A stretch of 59,635 nt of DNA. It comes from Legionellaceae bacterium. GTDB taxonomy: Bacteria; Pseudomonadota; Gammaproteobacteria; Legionellales; Legionellaceae. This document shows positions 8,357-16,925 of this stretch, piece by piece. The stretch spans positions 1-59,635 of the forward strand of contig CANNIJ010000001.1 of the NCBI GenBank assembly GCA_947505025.1. The letters run 5' to 3'. Made by a program: the position numbers and the translations under genes. Every line of letters starts with the position of its first letter. Position 1 is the stretch's first letter. The notes below the pieces were generated by a model. The model did not search any database, had not been told where the DNA came from, and saw only the letters and a list, made by a program, of their open reading frames with translations.

Positions 8357-9697
8357 TTAAGTTGAAAGTTCATGAGGTAGATTTCTGCGTGCAGCGCGGT
8401 AGTATTCTAACGGTGAGTGGGAAAAAAGATCCGCCAGTCTTGCCATATAGATACACGCATAACGCTCTACTTGATAAGTAAAGAATGTTTCTTCTGCACC
8501 TGCACGAAAAACACTACCCCAATATTGATTATAATAAGTATTTTTTTCTTTCAATAATTTAATTATTGTTCGATCTAATTCGAACAAATTATGTCTTAAA
8601 TGATCTAAATCACAGGATTCTTGTAGTAATTGTTGTTCTAAACTTTCTTTCTTTTCCATGGCTTCGGTAATCAACATTTCAATCGAACTTGTCCTATCTT
8701 GAATTATCAGCTCCGGGCCAAGCTCTTCAACCACTAAAGCCGTACGCCAATTACATGCTTTTTTTAGCCGTAAAATATCACCGTAAATATGATCACCAAT
8801 ATATAAAATCTCATCGCCATATAAATCTAGATTTTTGGTGAATTGTGTAGCATTACCAGCCTGATAAATTCCAGGTTTAATTGGACCACGTATATTACTC
8901 AAAGTATAATCTTTAGAATTAATTTTTAGAAAACTCAAGTTGTCGTAAAAGAATCTGGGTTTATTCGACGATGTAATCACATATTCAAATAAAGATGCCC
9001 AACACTCCCCTGCTGATAAATAAGGATTGATCGCATAATCTAACAAGATTTTCGTATATTCATGGTCTGAATTAGTGATAATAAAAATCTTTTTACCTTG
9101 CTGGCGATATTTTTGCAGATTCATGACCAGATCTGGATCTTGATGGACAAAATCGGCCAAATTTTCACTGATATATTTTTTTAAATGCCCGGCAGCATGC
9201 ACTCTATCAACTGCATTTAATACGTCATGCGCCATAACATAAAAATTAGGCATGACTGCAATTTCACGATCTTTCAAGTCGACCAGCTGTCCATATAGCA
9301 CGCAAAAGGCTATAGAGAAAGAGGTGTCGATTGCAATATAATTAGTATCGTTAAGATCAATATATGTGCTTTGATAAATATTTTTTTGTTCTTTAATGTC
9401 TAATTCTCTTATTCCATGCTGACTCCTTCTAATAGCACCGTATCGATTAAGTTTTAGGATATTGCCGCGTTTGCAATCAACCACCAAACCACGAATTGCG
9501 CGCAGCATGTCAAATATAAGTGTACGTAATACTTCTGGATACCCTTGATGAATAATCAATTCATCAATCACATACTGATAAACTAATGTTTCAAAATTTT
9601 GCGTATTATATCGGATCAGAGTGTGATCCATGTCCAAGCCAATATACTTGATTTTCTTCATGTTCAATGTGCGGTTTACAAACACATTATCGATCAT
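8357..9697 (-). CDS. HAD-IG family cytosolic 5'-nucleotidase
   Basis: HAD-superfamily purine 5'-nucleotidase (cN-II-like, IMP/GMP-type by family). The DxD nucleophile motif is D22-M-D24-H-T-L in YIGLDMDHTLIRY. Further motifs are IFIITNSD (motif II, S/T) and LYIGDHIYGDIL (motif IV, DxxxD). The C-terminal region is helical and Glu/Lys rich. About 446 residues is typical. I chose the ATG at 9697 because GGAG lies 9 bases upstream of it; an ATG five codons earlier (9712) and one at 9661 (MKKIKYIG) are alternatives. A related enzyme is known in Legionella. It likely adjusts purine nucleotide pools. Confidence 0.85.
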   Translation of the reverse strand: MIDNVFVNRTLNMKKIKYIGLDMDHTLIRYNTQNFETLVYQYVIDELIIHQGYPEVLRTLIFDMLRAIRGLVVDCKRGNILKLNRYGAIRRSQHGIRELDIKEQKNIYQSTYIDLNDTNYIAIDTSFSIAFCVLYGQLVDLKDREIAVMPNFYVMAHDVLNAVDRVHAAGHLKKYISENLADFVHQDPDLVMNLQKYRQQGKKIFIITNSDHEYTKILLDYAINPYLSAGECWASLFEYVITSSNKPRFFYDNLSFLKINSKDYTLSNIRGPIKPGIYQAGNATQFTKNLDLYGDEILYIGDHIYGDILRLKKACNWRTALVVEELGPELIIQDRTSSIEMLITEAMEKKESLEQQLLQESCDLDHLRHNLFELDRTIIKLLKEKNTYYNQYWGSVFRAGAEETFFTYQVERYACIYMARLADLFSHSPLEYYRAARRNLPHELST

Positions 9698-9846
9698 GAT
9701 ATAACACTCCATTAAGCCAACTTATCCATAAGATGAAATCTTATATGTAAAATACATATAATACTAGAGAGTATTCACCCGCGGCTATTGCTCGCATGAA
9801 TCAGAAAGGTTATCCTTATCAACCGCCATTTTTTAATTATTAAACC

Positions 9847-12324
9847 ATGGAACCCTGCTATAAGCATCAAGAAGTTGAGAACCAAGCGCAGCGTTATTGG
9901 GAAAAAAAGCAATCTTTCGCTGTTTCCGAAGACTTAAATAAAGAAAAGTTCTATTGTCTATCAATGTTTCCTTATCCTAGTGGCTCACTACACATGGGTC
10001 ATGTGCGTAATTATACCCTAGGAGATGCAATAGCACGTTATCATCGTGCTTTAGGTAAAAATGTTTTACAGCCCATAGGATGGGATGCTTTTGGTCTTCC
10101 TGCTGAGAATGCTGCCATAAAGCACGGTATTCCGCCTGCTGAATGGACTCGACAAAACATTGCTGCCATGAAAAAACAATTTTTACGCTTGGGCAATGCC
10201 TTTGATTGGCGACGTGAACTCACTACATGCGAACCTGATTACTATAAGTGGGAACAATGGTTTTTCATTAAACTATACGAAAAAGGACTGGTTTATAAAA
10301 AAAATTCAGTCGTGAATTGGGATCCGGTCGATAACACCGTACTGGCCAATGAGCAAGTCGTCGGTGGACGTGGCTGGCGATCAGGTGCTTTAATAGAACA
10401 TAAAGAAATAGCGCAATGGTTCATTCGCATCACTGCTTATGCTGACGAACTTTTAGATGGCCTGGAAACACTAACCGAGTGGCCCGCGCAAGTAAAAAAT
10501 ATGCAGCGTAATTGGATTGGCAGATCGTCTGGCACTAATATTTATTGGCAGGTTGAATCAATACCAAAACGTTTAAAAATCTATACTACACGCGCCGATA
10601 CTCTGATGGGTGCAACTTACTTGGCTATATCACCCGATCATCCAATCAGCAAAGATGTTGCAAAAAATAATCCTGAAGTACAAGCTTTTATTGATAGCTG
10701 TCAAGGTACTGGTACAGCCGAAGCGCTGATAGCCACCCAGGATAAACGTGGATTAGATTTGGGCTTGCGGGCTAAGCATCCAATTACTGGTGAATTAATC
10801 CCAGTTTGGGTGGCTAATTTTGTTTTGATGCAATACGGTGCCGGAGCTGTGATGGGCGTGCCGGCGCATGATCTGCGTGATTTTGAATTTGCAAAAACGT
10901 ACAATTTACCCGTAATTCAGGTGATCAAGCCTGCAGATCTACAGATCATTGATCTGGATATAGCCCCTTTTACAGGCAACGGGATCTTAATAAATTCATC
11001 TGCATTTGATGGTCTGGAATCTGAACTTGCGCAGAAACGTATAACTGAATATCTAGAAGAAAATGATACAGGTAAAGCTACAGTCAACTATCGCCTGCGT
11101 GACTGGGGTGTATCCAGGCAGCGCTATTGGGGCACGCCAATCCCGATGATCTTATGTGAACAATGCGGTACTGTGCCGGTGCCAGAAACAGAACTTCCAG
11201 TAATTTTACCAGAGAATATAACCCTGACCGGACACGGATCACCTCTGGCTAATTGTAGTGAATTCGTGAATGTATCCTGCCCGCGTTGCGGTCAAGATGC
11301 TCACCGTGAAACTGATACTCTGGATACTTTTGTTGAATCATCTTGGTACTATGCGCGTTTTGCCTGTAAAGGACAAACTAAAGCAATGCTGGATGATCGT
11401 GCTAAATATTGGACGCCAGTAGATCAATATGTAGGTGGTATCGAGCATGCAGTTATGCATCTGCTGTATGCGCGATTTTTTCATAAATTAATGCGTGATG
11501 AAGGCTTGGTTAACTCTGATGAGCCATTTAAAGCCTTGCTAAGCCAGGGTATGGTCTTGCGTGACGGGCACAAAATGTCCAAATCAGCCGGCAATACCGT
11601 GGATCCAAATCATTTAATTGACTTATACGGCGCAGACACGGCCAGGTTATTTGTTTTATTTGCCGCTCCACCAGAACAATCTTTTGAATGGTCGGATACT
11701 GCAGTTGAAGGTGCGCATAGGTTTTTAAAACGATTATGGACGTTTACGCACGCTAATTATGCCATGCTACGTGATATCAATGAGCGTTTAATTGATGGTG
11801 GTAGCAACGTACTTTGGCAGGATGTAGAGCCAAGACTGAAAAAAGCCAGGCTGAACGTACATACTTGCTTGTTGCATATTGCGCAAGATTACGACCGACA
11901 GCAAATGAATACCGTAGTATCTGGATGCATGAAGCTGTTTAATGAATTAAATTCATACTCAATCCAAACTGATGCAGATGAATTTTTCATACATGAAGGC
12001 CTGAGTATACTACTCAGATTATTAGCGCCAATCACACCGCATCTGTGTCATGTATTGTGGAAAAATTTAGGGTTTGAGAAAGCTATCATTGATGCCCCAT
12101 GGCCTAAGTTTGATAAAAGTGCTATCAAAAAAGATATGGCTGATTTTGTTGTGCAACTAAACGGCAAGCTACGTGCACAATTTACTGCTAGTGTTGATAC
12201 TTTAAATGATGATCTAATCAATCTAGCCCACCAAGAATTGGGAGATCTACTTAAAGATCATGTGATACTGAAAAACATAGTAGTAAGCCACCGACACCTG
12301 ATCAATGTAGTTATAAGTACATGA
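9847..12324 (+). CDS. leuS: leucyl-tRNA synthetase
   Basis: Class Ia synthetase, 825 residues. HIGH motif variant H49-M-G-H52 in PSGSLHMGHVRNY; KMSKS at residues 576-580. The CP1 editing domain is present (TTRADTLMGATYLAI; GVPAHDLRDFEFA). Cys pairs C437/C440 and C478/C481 form a ZN-1-type zinc knuckle. GMVL is followed almost directly by KMSKS, so the leucine-specific insertion of the E. coli enzyme is absent. The C-terminal tRNA-binding domain ends in VVSHRHLINVVIST. No strong ribosome binding site precedes ATG 9847, but the N-terminus matches the family. The stop overlaps lptE by 4 bases (ATGA). Confidence 0.97.
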   Translation: MEPCYKHQEVENQAQRYWEKKQSFAVSEDLNKEKFYCLSMFPYPSGSLHMGHVRNYTLGDAIARYHRALGKNVLQPIGWDAFGLPAENAAIKHGIPPAEWTRQNIAAMKKQFLRLGNAFDWRRELTTCEPDYYKWEQWFFIKLYEKGLVYKKNSVVNWDPVDNTVLANEQVVGGRGWRSGALIEHKEIAQWFIRITAYADELLDGLETLTEWPAQVKNMQRNWIGRSSGTNIYWQVESIPKRLKIYTTRADTLMGATYLAISPDHPISKDVAKNNPEVQAFIDSCQGTGTAEALIATQDKRGLDLGLRAKHPITGELIPVWVANFVLMQYGAGAVMGVPAHDLRDFEFAKTYNLPVIQVIKPADLQIIDLDIAPFTGNGILINSSAFDGLESELAQKRITEYLEENDTGKATVNYRLRDWGVSRQRYWGTPIPMILCEQCGTVPVPETELPVILPENITLTGHGSPLANCSEFVNVSCPRCGQDAHRETDTLDTFVESSWYYARFACKGQTKAMLDDRAKYWTPVDQYVGGIEHAVMHLLYARFFHKLMRDEGLVNSDEPFKALLSQGMVLRDGHKMSKSAGNTVDPNHLIDLYGADTARLFVLFAAPPEQSFEWSDTAVEGAHRFLKRLWTFTHANYAMLRDINERLIDGGSNVLWQDVEPRLKKARLNVHTCLLHIAQDYDRQQMNTVVSGCMKLFNELNSYSIQTDADEFFIHEGLSILLRLLAPITPHLCHVLWKNLGFEKAIIDAPWPKFDKSAIKKDMADFVVQLNGKLRAQFTASVDTLNDDLINLAHQELGDLLKDHVILKNIVVSHRHLINVVIST

Positions 12325-12827
12325 TCGATAAGTTAATTCGATTACGTTGGCAGACACTGATTATAATAACATTCTGTTGTGCGGGTTGTGGCTTTCACCT
12401 GCGCGGTGATCTGGAATTACCGGCAAAACTAGATCATATCGCAATAATCGTACATGCCGCTCATCGAGAAATAGCACCTTTAATTCGCGAGCAATTACGT
12501 GCTTATCATCGTGATGTAGTTGAAGATCCGGCTGCAGCTAAATATTGGCTAATTATTGAGGCTGACTCTTTAACTCAAAACATTACCGGGATCAGCTCAA
12601 GTACCACGCCACGTCAATATGAACTTATCTATACGGTGGAATTTAAATTACAAAGCGTGCATGCATCGGACAGCACAGGATCACAAAAAATCTTTGTCAG
12701 CCGAGCATTCACCGCAAATAGTGACCGCATTTTAGGATCTAATGACGAGCAAGCACATCTGACTCAAGAGATGAGGCAAAATGCAGCTATTATGATACTG
12801 GATCGTTTAGGAACGATTGCTAAATGA
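12321..12827 (+). CDS. lptE: LPS-assembly lipoprotein LptE
   Basis: Outer-membrane lipoprotein that plugs and assembles the LptD LPS translocon. The N-terminal hydrophobic segment (residues 10-22) ends in a lipobox with acylated Cys23 (CAG-C), followed by GFHLRGDLELP, the classic LptE start. It has 168 residues. It overlaps leuS (ATGA) and holA (ATGA), keeping the leuS-lptE-holA order common in gammaproteobacteria. It is predicted to be translated by reinitiation from leuS. Confidence 0.93.
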   Translation: MIDKLIRLRWQTLIIITFCCAGCGFHLRGDLELPAKLDHIAIIVHAAHREIAPLIREQLRAYHRDVVEDPAAAKYWLIIEADSLTQNITGISSSTTPRQYELIYTVEFKLQSVHASDSTGSQKIFVSRAFTANSDRILGSNDEQAHLTQEMRQNAAIMILDRLGTIAK

Positions 12828-13834
12828 TTCTTAAACCAACCTCTTTGTCTGTGCATTTAAAAGATCATTGCCTGGCAATCTATTTATTAACTGGCCCAGA
12901 ACAGCTCTTATCTGATCAAGCTGCCATTGAAATTAAACAGGCTTGCCGAAAGTTAGGTTCAATTGACGAAATTAAAATTGACTTGAGCTGCGCAAGTGAT
13001 TGGCCTAAATTAACCCAATCAGCAAGTAATTATTCGATTTTTTCAGAGAAAGTGTTGGTTGATGCGCGTTACGATAAAAAAACATTAGATGCCGGTGCGT
13101 TAAAGCAATTAATCAATTATGCAAATCAAAGAAACACACGCAGTATCATTATTTTACGTGCACCCAATCTAGCACCAAAAGCATTATCAACTTTATCTGA
13201 AAATGCTCAAATAGCTCATCTGCACTTTGGATCTTTAACTGCAAATGCATTAACTCAATGGATTCAAAATGAACTGAAAAAAAATGGTATATTTTATCAA
13301 TCTAACGTACCAGCATTTATTCATCAATACAGTCAACATAATCTACAAGCATGTGCGCAAATTATAGAAAAACTATCCATGACACATGATCTAACAATCC
13401 AATTAACTTGCGATCAAGTTATGCCTCATATAATCGATCAATCAGAATTTTCTATGTATGAACTTGCAGATACTTGTCTTGGTGGAGATCTGTCTCGAGC
13501 ACTACATATCTTGCAGCGTTTACGTGAAGACCGAGTACAACCAACCTTGATATTATGGGTTCTGACCCAGGAAATTCGTCAACTATTTGAGTTAAAACAC
13601 AAGTTAATCAATACCACTATGCATCTTGCTTGTCGTCAACAAAAAATTTGGCCTCAACGCGTAGCTTTATACGAGCAATCTCTGGCTAGATTATCTGAAA
13701 AAAATATCCACACCCTGTTGCAAGACGCTCAACATCTTGATGAGCAAATAAAATCCAACCTAAATCAACATATATGGCATGCATTAGAGCAATGGATTAT
13801 GTGTTGGACCTCAAGTGATCAGCGACAATTATAA
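12824..13834 (+). CDS. holA: DNA polymerase III delta subunit
   Basis: Delta subunit of the clamp loader; opens the beta sliding clamp. 336 residues (343 in E. coli). Family features: YLLTGPEQLLSDQAAIEIK at the N-terminus, LTANALTQWIQNELK, and SMYELADTCLGGDLSRAL in the middle, with the C-terminal helical collar domain. No Walker A, as expected for delta. It overlaps lptE by 4 bases. The region immediately after its stop is an IS remnant, so holA ends the conserved operon. Confidence 0.93.
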   Translation: MILKPTSLSVHLKDHCLAIYLLTGPEQLLSDQAAIEIKQACRKLGSIDEIKIDLSCASDWPKLTQSASNYSIFSEKVLVDARYDKKTLDAGALKQLINYANQRNTRSIIILRAPNLAPKALSTLSENAQIAHLHFGSLTANALTQWIQNELKKNGIFYQSNVPAFIHQYSQHNLQACAQIIEKLSMTHDLTIQLTCDQVMPHIIDQSEFSMYELADTCLGGDLSRALHILQRLREDRVQPTLILWVLTQEIRQLFELKHKLINTTMHLACRQQKIWPQRVALYEQSLARLSEKNIHTLLQDAQHLDEQIKSNLNQHIWHALEQWIMCWTSSDQRQL

Positions 13835-14044
13835 TTCCTGATCCGATTGGATCTTTATCAGTTCACCAGATAAAGATTGGCCCAGCAGACCCTCGGATGC
13901 CAGCTCTTCAATATCACGATAGCTTAATGCGCCGGCTACGTACCAGAGAACCAGCATTAAAAGCATCTCTTTTTTAAAATGGTGCTGTTTAAAACTGATC
14001 ATTGGATACCACTGCAGTGGTATCCATAATCTAATTATAGACAT
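13829..14044 (-). pseudogene. IS6-family transposase, N-terminal remnant
   Basis: 71-codon frame whose residues 15-52 (PMISFKQHHFKKEMLL, then WYVAGALSYRDIEELASEG) match the start of IS6/IS26-type DDE transposases, where YRDxEEL precedes the DNA-binding region. Homology stops near residue 52 (base about 13889). The rest of the frame (LLGQSLSGEL onward) is unrelated readthrough, and no DDE catalytic core is present. It overlaps the holA stop by 6 bases. The element was therefore deleted from within, leaving about 180 bp. Confidence 0.75.
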
Positions 14045-14068
14045 GTGCCTGACTTTTGCGACAGAACC
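13889..14068 (-). mobile_element. truncated IS6-family insertion sequence, one end only
   Basis: Reading inward from 14068 on the minus strand the sequence starts GGTTCTGTCGCAAAAGT, the form typical of IS6-family terminal inverted repeats (IS26: GGCACTGTTGCAAA). The transposase fragment begins about 24 bp inside, as expected for the family. No matching second inverted repeat is found between holA and 13889, so the left end is lost. The remnant marks the left boundary of the 13.8-19.7 kb accessory patch. Confidence 0.7.
14003..14026. repeat. 24-bp perfect palindrome inside the IS6 remnant
   Basis: TGGATACCACTG followed by its exact reverse complement. It lies in the coding start of the transposase remnant (encoding WIPLQWYP). 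Confidence 0.7.
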
Positions 14069-14113
14069 GACTGCATTGCTGTGATCTTGTTACCTGGCTA
14101 AAGTTGGGTGACA

Positions 14114-15538
14114 TTATTCCGTCATATTTAATTCTTGACGTAAAAAATGCAGATCAACGGGATATTCCGAGAATCCAGATTTATTTTTTTGGTGAAAATC
14201 TACAAATAGCGCCTCTAGCAGCTCGCGGCCTAGTGTTGTTTTAGCTGCTTCTCGTGGCGTTACATTATTTAAAGCCGGGATGTCTGAATCAAGCCATGAT
14301 ACCCAATTTTGATGAGATAGCTGTTTTAACATAGCTTGAAGTTCAGGTGAATCATCACATGGGCTTGGCAAGTCTTCATGGGGCTCTGCCAGCATTTCTG
14401 CAATGGATTTTTGTTCGGTCTGGAGGTAGGTTGCTTCTTTCTTATTTAAACGAGAATTAATTTCCAGCAGAACACTCTGTGCGCGTTCTGCCGAGTTAAC
14501 TTCAACGGTAAGTGAACTTTCTTTAATGACAATATGCCCGTAAACAGTGTTATTCCAGTCTTTATGAACGCCATTGCCCATTTTGCACCAAGGAAATGAA
14601 ATTTCAACTAATTGGTGATTCGAATCATAAATGCCATCCTCAAATAGCTCTGATTTATCTATGCCCGCAGCCAGCTCCGCCAGTGCATCAAATGCCCGTT
14701 GTGGCTTGCACGCCAGTGAGTAGTGGACTTTATTCATAGAGAGGTCTTCGCCATCCGTATTCTGTACTTTAGGGTAGGGTTGATTCAGTAGATGTTTAAT
14801 GTTATCCATAAAGCAGGTGCGAATTTCCAAATCTAACTCGAACAGCATCTCCTCGGTGAAAAATTTATTCTGGCCGTAATGTTGTTTAAATTCTACAACG
14901 TTTAAAAGGCACTGTGATGGCAATGGTTGCGGGTATATCCCACAGGCAATACTATCCTTATTGAGTGTGACAATACGTGCCATGATGATATAGCCTTTTT
15001 CTAAAGACTCGCTTCCACGCTTTTCATGAATGGTTATTTGATGTCCGCGTAATACGTCTTTTAGCGTAATGCTTTGTTGTCGGACAACATGGGTGACTTC
15101 ATAAAGGCTGTAATGGGATGCTAAATTCGCATGAATAAATGATTTTCTGTAGCTGTCTAACCTGGATGGGTATTGAGTTAAATAATGTTCAGCGGCAATC
15201 ACTTCAGGTAAATCAGCAATGAGTTCTTCCGCGGTGTCAGGGCGCCAGTTATAGAGAAACCACGGCATGAACGCCTGCTCGAAAACCATTTGATTATCGG
15301 CTATCTCAGGAGTGTCCTCTGAAAAACCATGAAATTCTTCCCACGCCGCCTCTATGCCTTGCTTACCGAACAGGCGCAATGCATAGGCCATTAATGGATC
15401 GACTAGATTGCTGTCCGTGCTGCGCATTTTTTGCCAGGCGAAGCTCAGCATTGTTGATTCAGTCGCGTTATTCAAACAGCATTTTTTATATTTTATTCCG
15501 CTGCCACAGGAGCAGGGGTCGTTTCGGTTAAGTTTCAT
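14114..15538 (-). CDS. SEC-C zinc-motif protein of unknown function
   Basis: 474 residues. The N-terminus carries a SEC-C motif, NDPCSCGSGIKYKKCC, with ligands Cys9, Cys11, Cys20 and Cys21, like the SecA zinc tail. The middle has no domain I recognise. The C-terminal part has W-x-D-S-D-I-P-A-L-N-N-V-T-P-R-E-A followed by GRELLEAL, a motif seen in other SEC-C proteins. AAGGTG lies 7 bases before ATG 15538. The gene stands alone in the accessory patch, downstream of the IS remnant. Function is unknown; SEC-C motifs commonly mediate ribosome or SecB-type contacts, but nothing here proves that. Confidence 0.8.
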   Translation of the reverse strand: MKLNRNDPCSCGSGIKYKKCCLNNATESTMLSFAWQKMRSTDSNLVDPLMAYALRLFGKQGIEAAWEEFHGFSEDTPEIADNQMVFEQAFMPWFLYNWRPDTAEELIADLPEVIAAEHYLTQYPSRLDSYRKSFIHANLASHYSLYEVTHVVRQQSITLKDVLRGHQITIHEKRGSESLEKGYIIMARIVTLNKDSIACGIYPQPLPSQCLLNVVEFKQHYGQNKFFTEEMLFELDLEIRTCFMDNIKHLLNQPYPKVQNTDGEDLSMNKVHYSLACKPQRAFDALAELAAGIDKSELFEDGIYDSNHQLVEISFPWCKMGNGVHKDWNNTVYGHIVIKESSLTVEVNSAERAQSVLLEINSRLNKKEATYLQTEQKSIAEMLAEPHEDLPSPCDDSPELQAMLKQLSHQNWVSWLDSDIPALNNVTPREAAKTTLGRELLEALFVDFHQKNKSGFSEYPVDLHFLRQELNMTE

Positions 15539-16118
15539 TTAATTCACCTTGAGATGACAATGGGTTTATTATATCAAATACGCGTGTGTGAAGCTGGGGC
15601 GTGTTGACAATTGCTCCCCACCGCCAGCGTGCAGCTGCGGGTCTGCGGCATCCAGACGATCTTAATCAACAACAAATATCTTCATACAGATCACGCCACT
15701 CTGCATTTAGCTCCTCAATTAACTTTAACTGGCATTGTCTGCACCAATTTTTGAAACGCGGCTCACGTCGAGCTGCTTCCATATAAGTTTCATGAACCTC
15801 ATAATAGTTCCCAAAAAACGACCCATAAAGTCTAGCTAATTTTGGTAAGTCGAAAATTGCACACGGAGTATGGCAGCCATGGGCTTCACTAAATTGTCGT
15901 GGTACTTTTGTGTCGTTTGTAAGTTAGCACCCAACATGCATTTAAATATCGATCGATAGAATTAAATCTACTAAACACGGCTGTCGCATTAAAATTTAAA
16001 CAAATACAATCATAGTCAGTAAATTTTTAATACTTGGGTTTTTATCTGCACATGAGTGGGTGTCATAATAGCATGAGATTATGATAAACTGATAGGATAA
16101 TCTATTTAGAATATTTCT
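15539..16118. other. 580-bp stretch with only a gene remnant
   Basis: No intact gene. It holds the minus-strand open frame listed at 15666-15923; the rest (15924-16118) is AT-rich leader in front of the zeta-toxin gene, without a recognisable promoter of good quality. A short plus-strand frame at 15601-15786 lies opposite the remnant and has no support. Confidence 0.5.
15666..15923 (-). pseudogene. start-less open frame, likely gene remnant
   Basis: 85 sense codons open on the minus strand after an in-frame TAA, with no ATG/GTG/TTG near the beginning (first ATG at 15782, leaving 38 codons). The product has clear protein character: FSEAHGCHTPCAIFDLPKLA, then YGSFFGNYYEVHETYMEAA, and NWCRQCQLKLIEELNAEW before the stop. 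I do not recognise the family. The balanced composition and lack of start suggest the 3' piece of a decayed gene. Confidence 0.45.
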
Positions 16119-16700
16119 ATGCCGCATTTAATTATTATTGCTGGCCCTAATGGTGCTGGTAAATCAACATCAGCACCCGCTTTACTGAAAGACGCCTTAC
16201 ACGTTGATAATTTCGTTAATGCAGACGTTATAGCTCAAGGACTTTGTGCGTACCAACCAGAGAACGCAGCTATTCAAGCTGGACGTATCATGTTGGCACG
16301 CATTCACACACTAGCTGACAATGGTGCTAACTTTGCTTTTGAAACAACATTAGCCAGTAGAAGCTTTGCAACGTGGATTCCTAAGCTAAAAAAACAAGGA
16401 TATCAATTCCATTTAGTTTTTTTGTGGTTACAAAGTGCTGAACTAGCTGTAGTTAGGGTTAAGGAACGCGTCAAAACAGGTGGTCATTCTGTCCCTGAAG
16501 ATACAATAAAAAGACGTTATTCAGCTGGGCTAAGAAATTTTTTCAATTTATATTGCCCTTTGGCTGACTCATGGCAACTTTATGATAATTCAAACGCTAA
16601 TGCTCTATCCATGATCGCCTCGGAATTTAACAACCATTTAACCGTTCATGATAAAGCTTTATGGGAGAAACTTTCGGAGAATTACAATGAAAAAAGTTAA
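16119..16700 (+). CDS. zeta-toxin family P-loop kinase
   Basis: 193 residues. Walker A is GPNGAGKST (residues 9-17). NADVIAQ (Asp36) and FAFETTLAS resemble the substrate-binding and catalytic acidic residues of zeta-type kinases. LWLQSAELAVVRVKERV with GGHSVPEDTIKRRY is the lid region with arginines. Zeta toxins phosphorylate UDP-N-acetylglucosamine; chromosomal relatives like this one are mostly uncharacterised. No clear ribosome binding site before ATG 16119. Its 3' end overlaps a small gene by 14 bp. It is likely one half of a toxin-antitoxin-like pair, but the partner is not an epsilon antitoxin by eye. Confidence 0.82.
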   Translation: MPHLIIIAGPNGAGKSTSAPALLKDALHVDNFVNADVIAQGLCAYQPENAAIQAGRIMLARIHTLADNGANFAFETTLASRSFATWIPKLKKQGYQFHLVFLWLQSAELAVVRVKERVKTGGHSVPEDTIKRRYSAGLRNFFNLYCPLADSWQLYDNSNANALSMIASEFNNHLTVHDKALWEKLSENYNEKS

Positions 16701-16884
16701 ACATTCAGCCGATGATCACATCACTAAAATATTCAGTGATCCTATCAAAGTAACTCAAATTATTCAAAAAGGGATAAACGACGCTCTATTAAAACATAAA
16801 CAAGCAGGAAACCCTATCTGCGAATGGCGTGATAACAAGGTTGTCTGGATTCCTCCAGAAAAAATTGTTATCAACAATACGTGA
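16687..16884 (+). CDS. small partner protein of the zeta-type kinase
   Basis: 65 residues: ATG 16687 has GGAGA at 16676-16680. The gene overlaps the kinase gene by 14 bp, implying coupled translation. The protein has a helical N-terminal part (residues 5-37) and ends in CEWRDNKVVWIPPEKI. Similar short proteins occur beside zeta-type kinases, from memory, so an antitoxin or adaptor role is plausible but unproven. An in-frame upstream start at 16648 lies well inside the kinase gene and is less likely. Confidence 0.7.
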   Translation: MKKVKHSADDHITKIFSDPIKVTQIIQKGINDALLKHKQAGNPICEWRDNKVVWIPPEKIVINNT

Positions 16885-16925
16885 TATAATCACTATTTCA
16901 CACCATACTCAATCAAGTGATAGAA

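Noticed and set aside
14056..14244. 62-codon plus-strand frame over the IS end and SEC-C gene end
   Set aside because: Antisense shadow of the SEC-C gene and IS terminal repeat.
15601..15786. 61-codon plus-strand frame
   Set aside because: Antisense to the more protein-like remnant at 15666-15923; no ribosome binding site.
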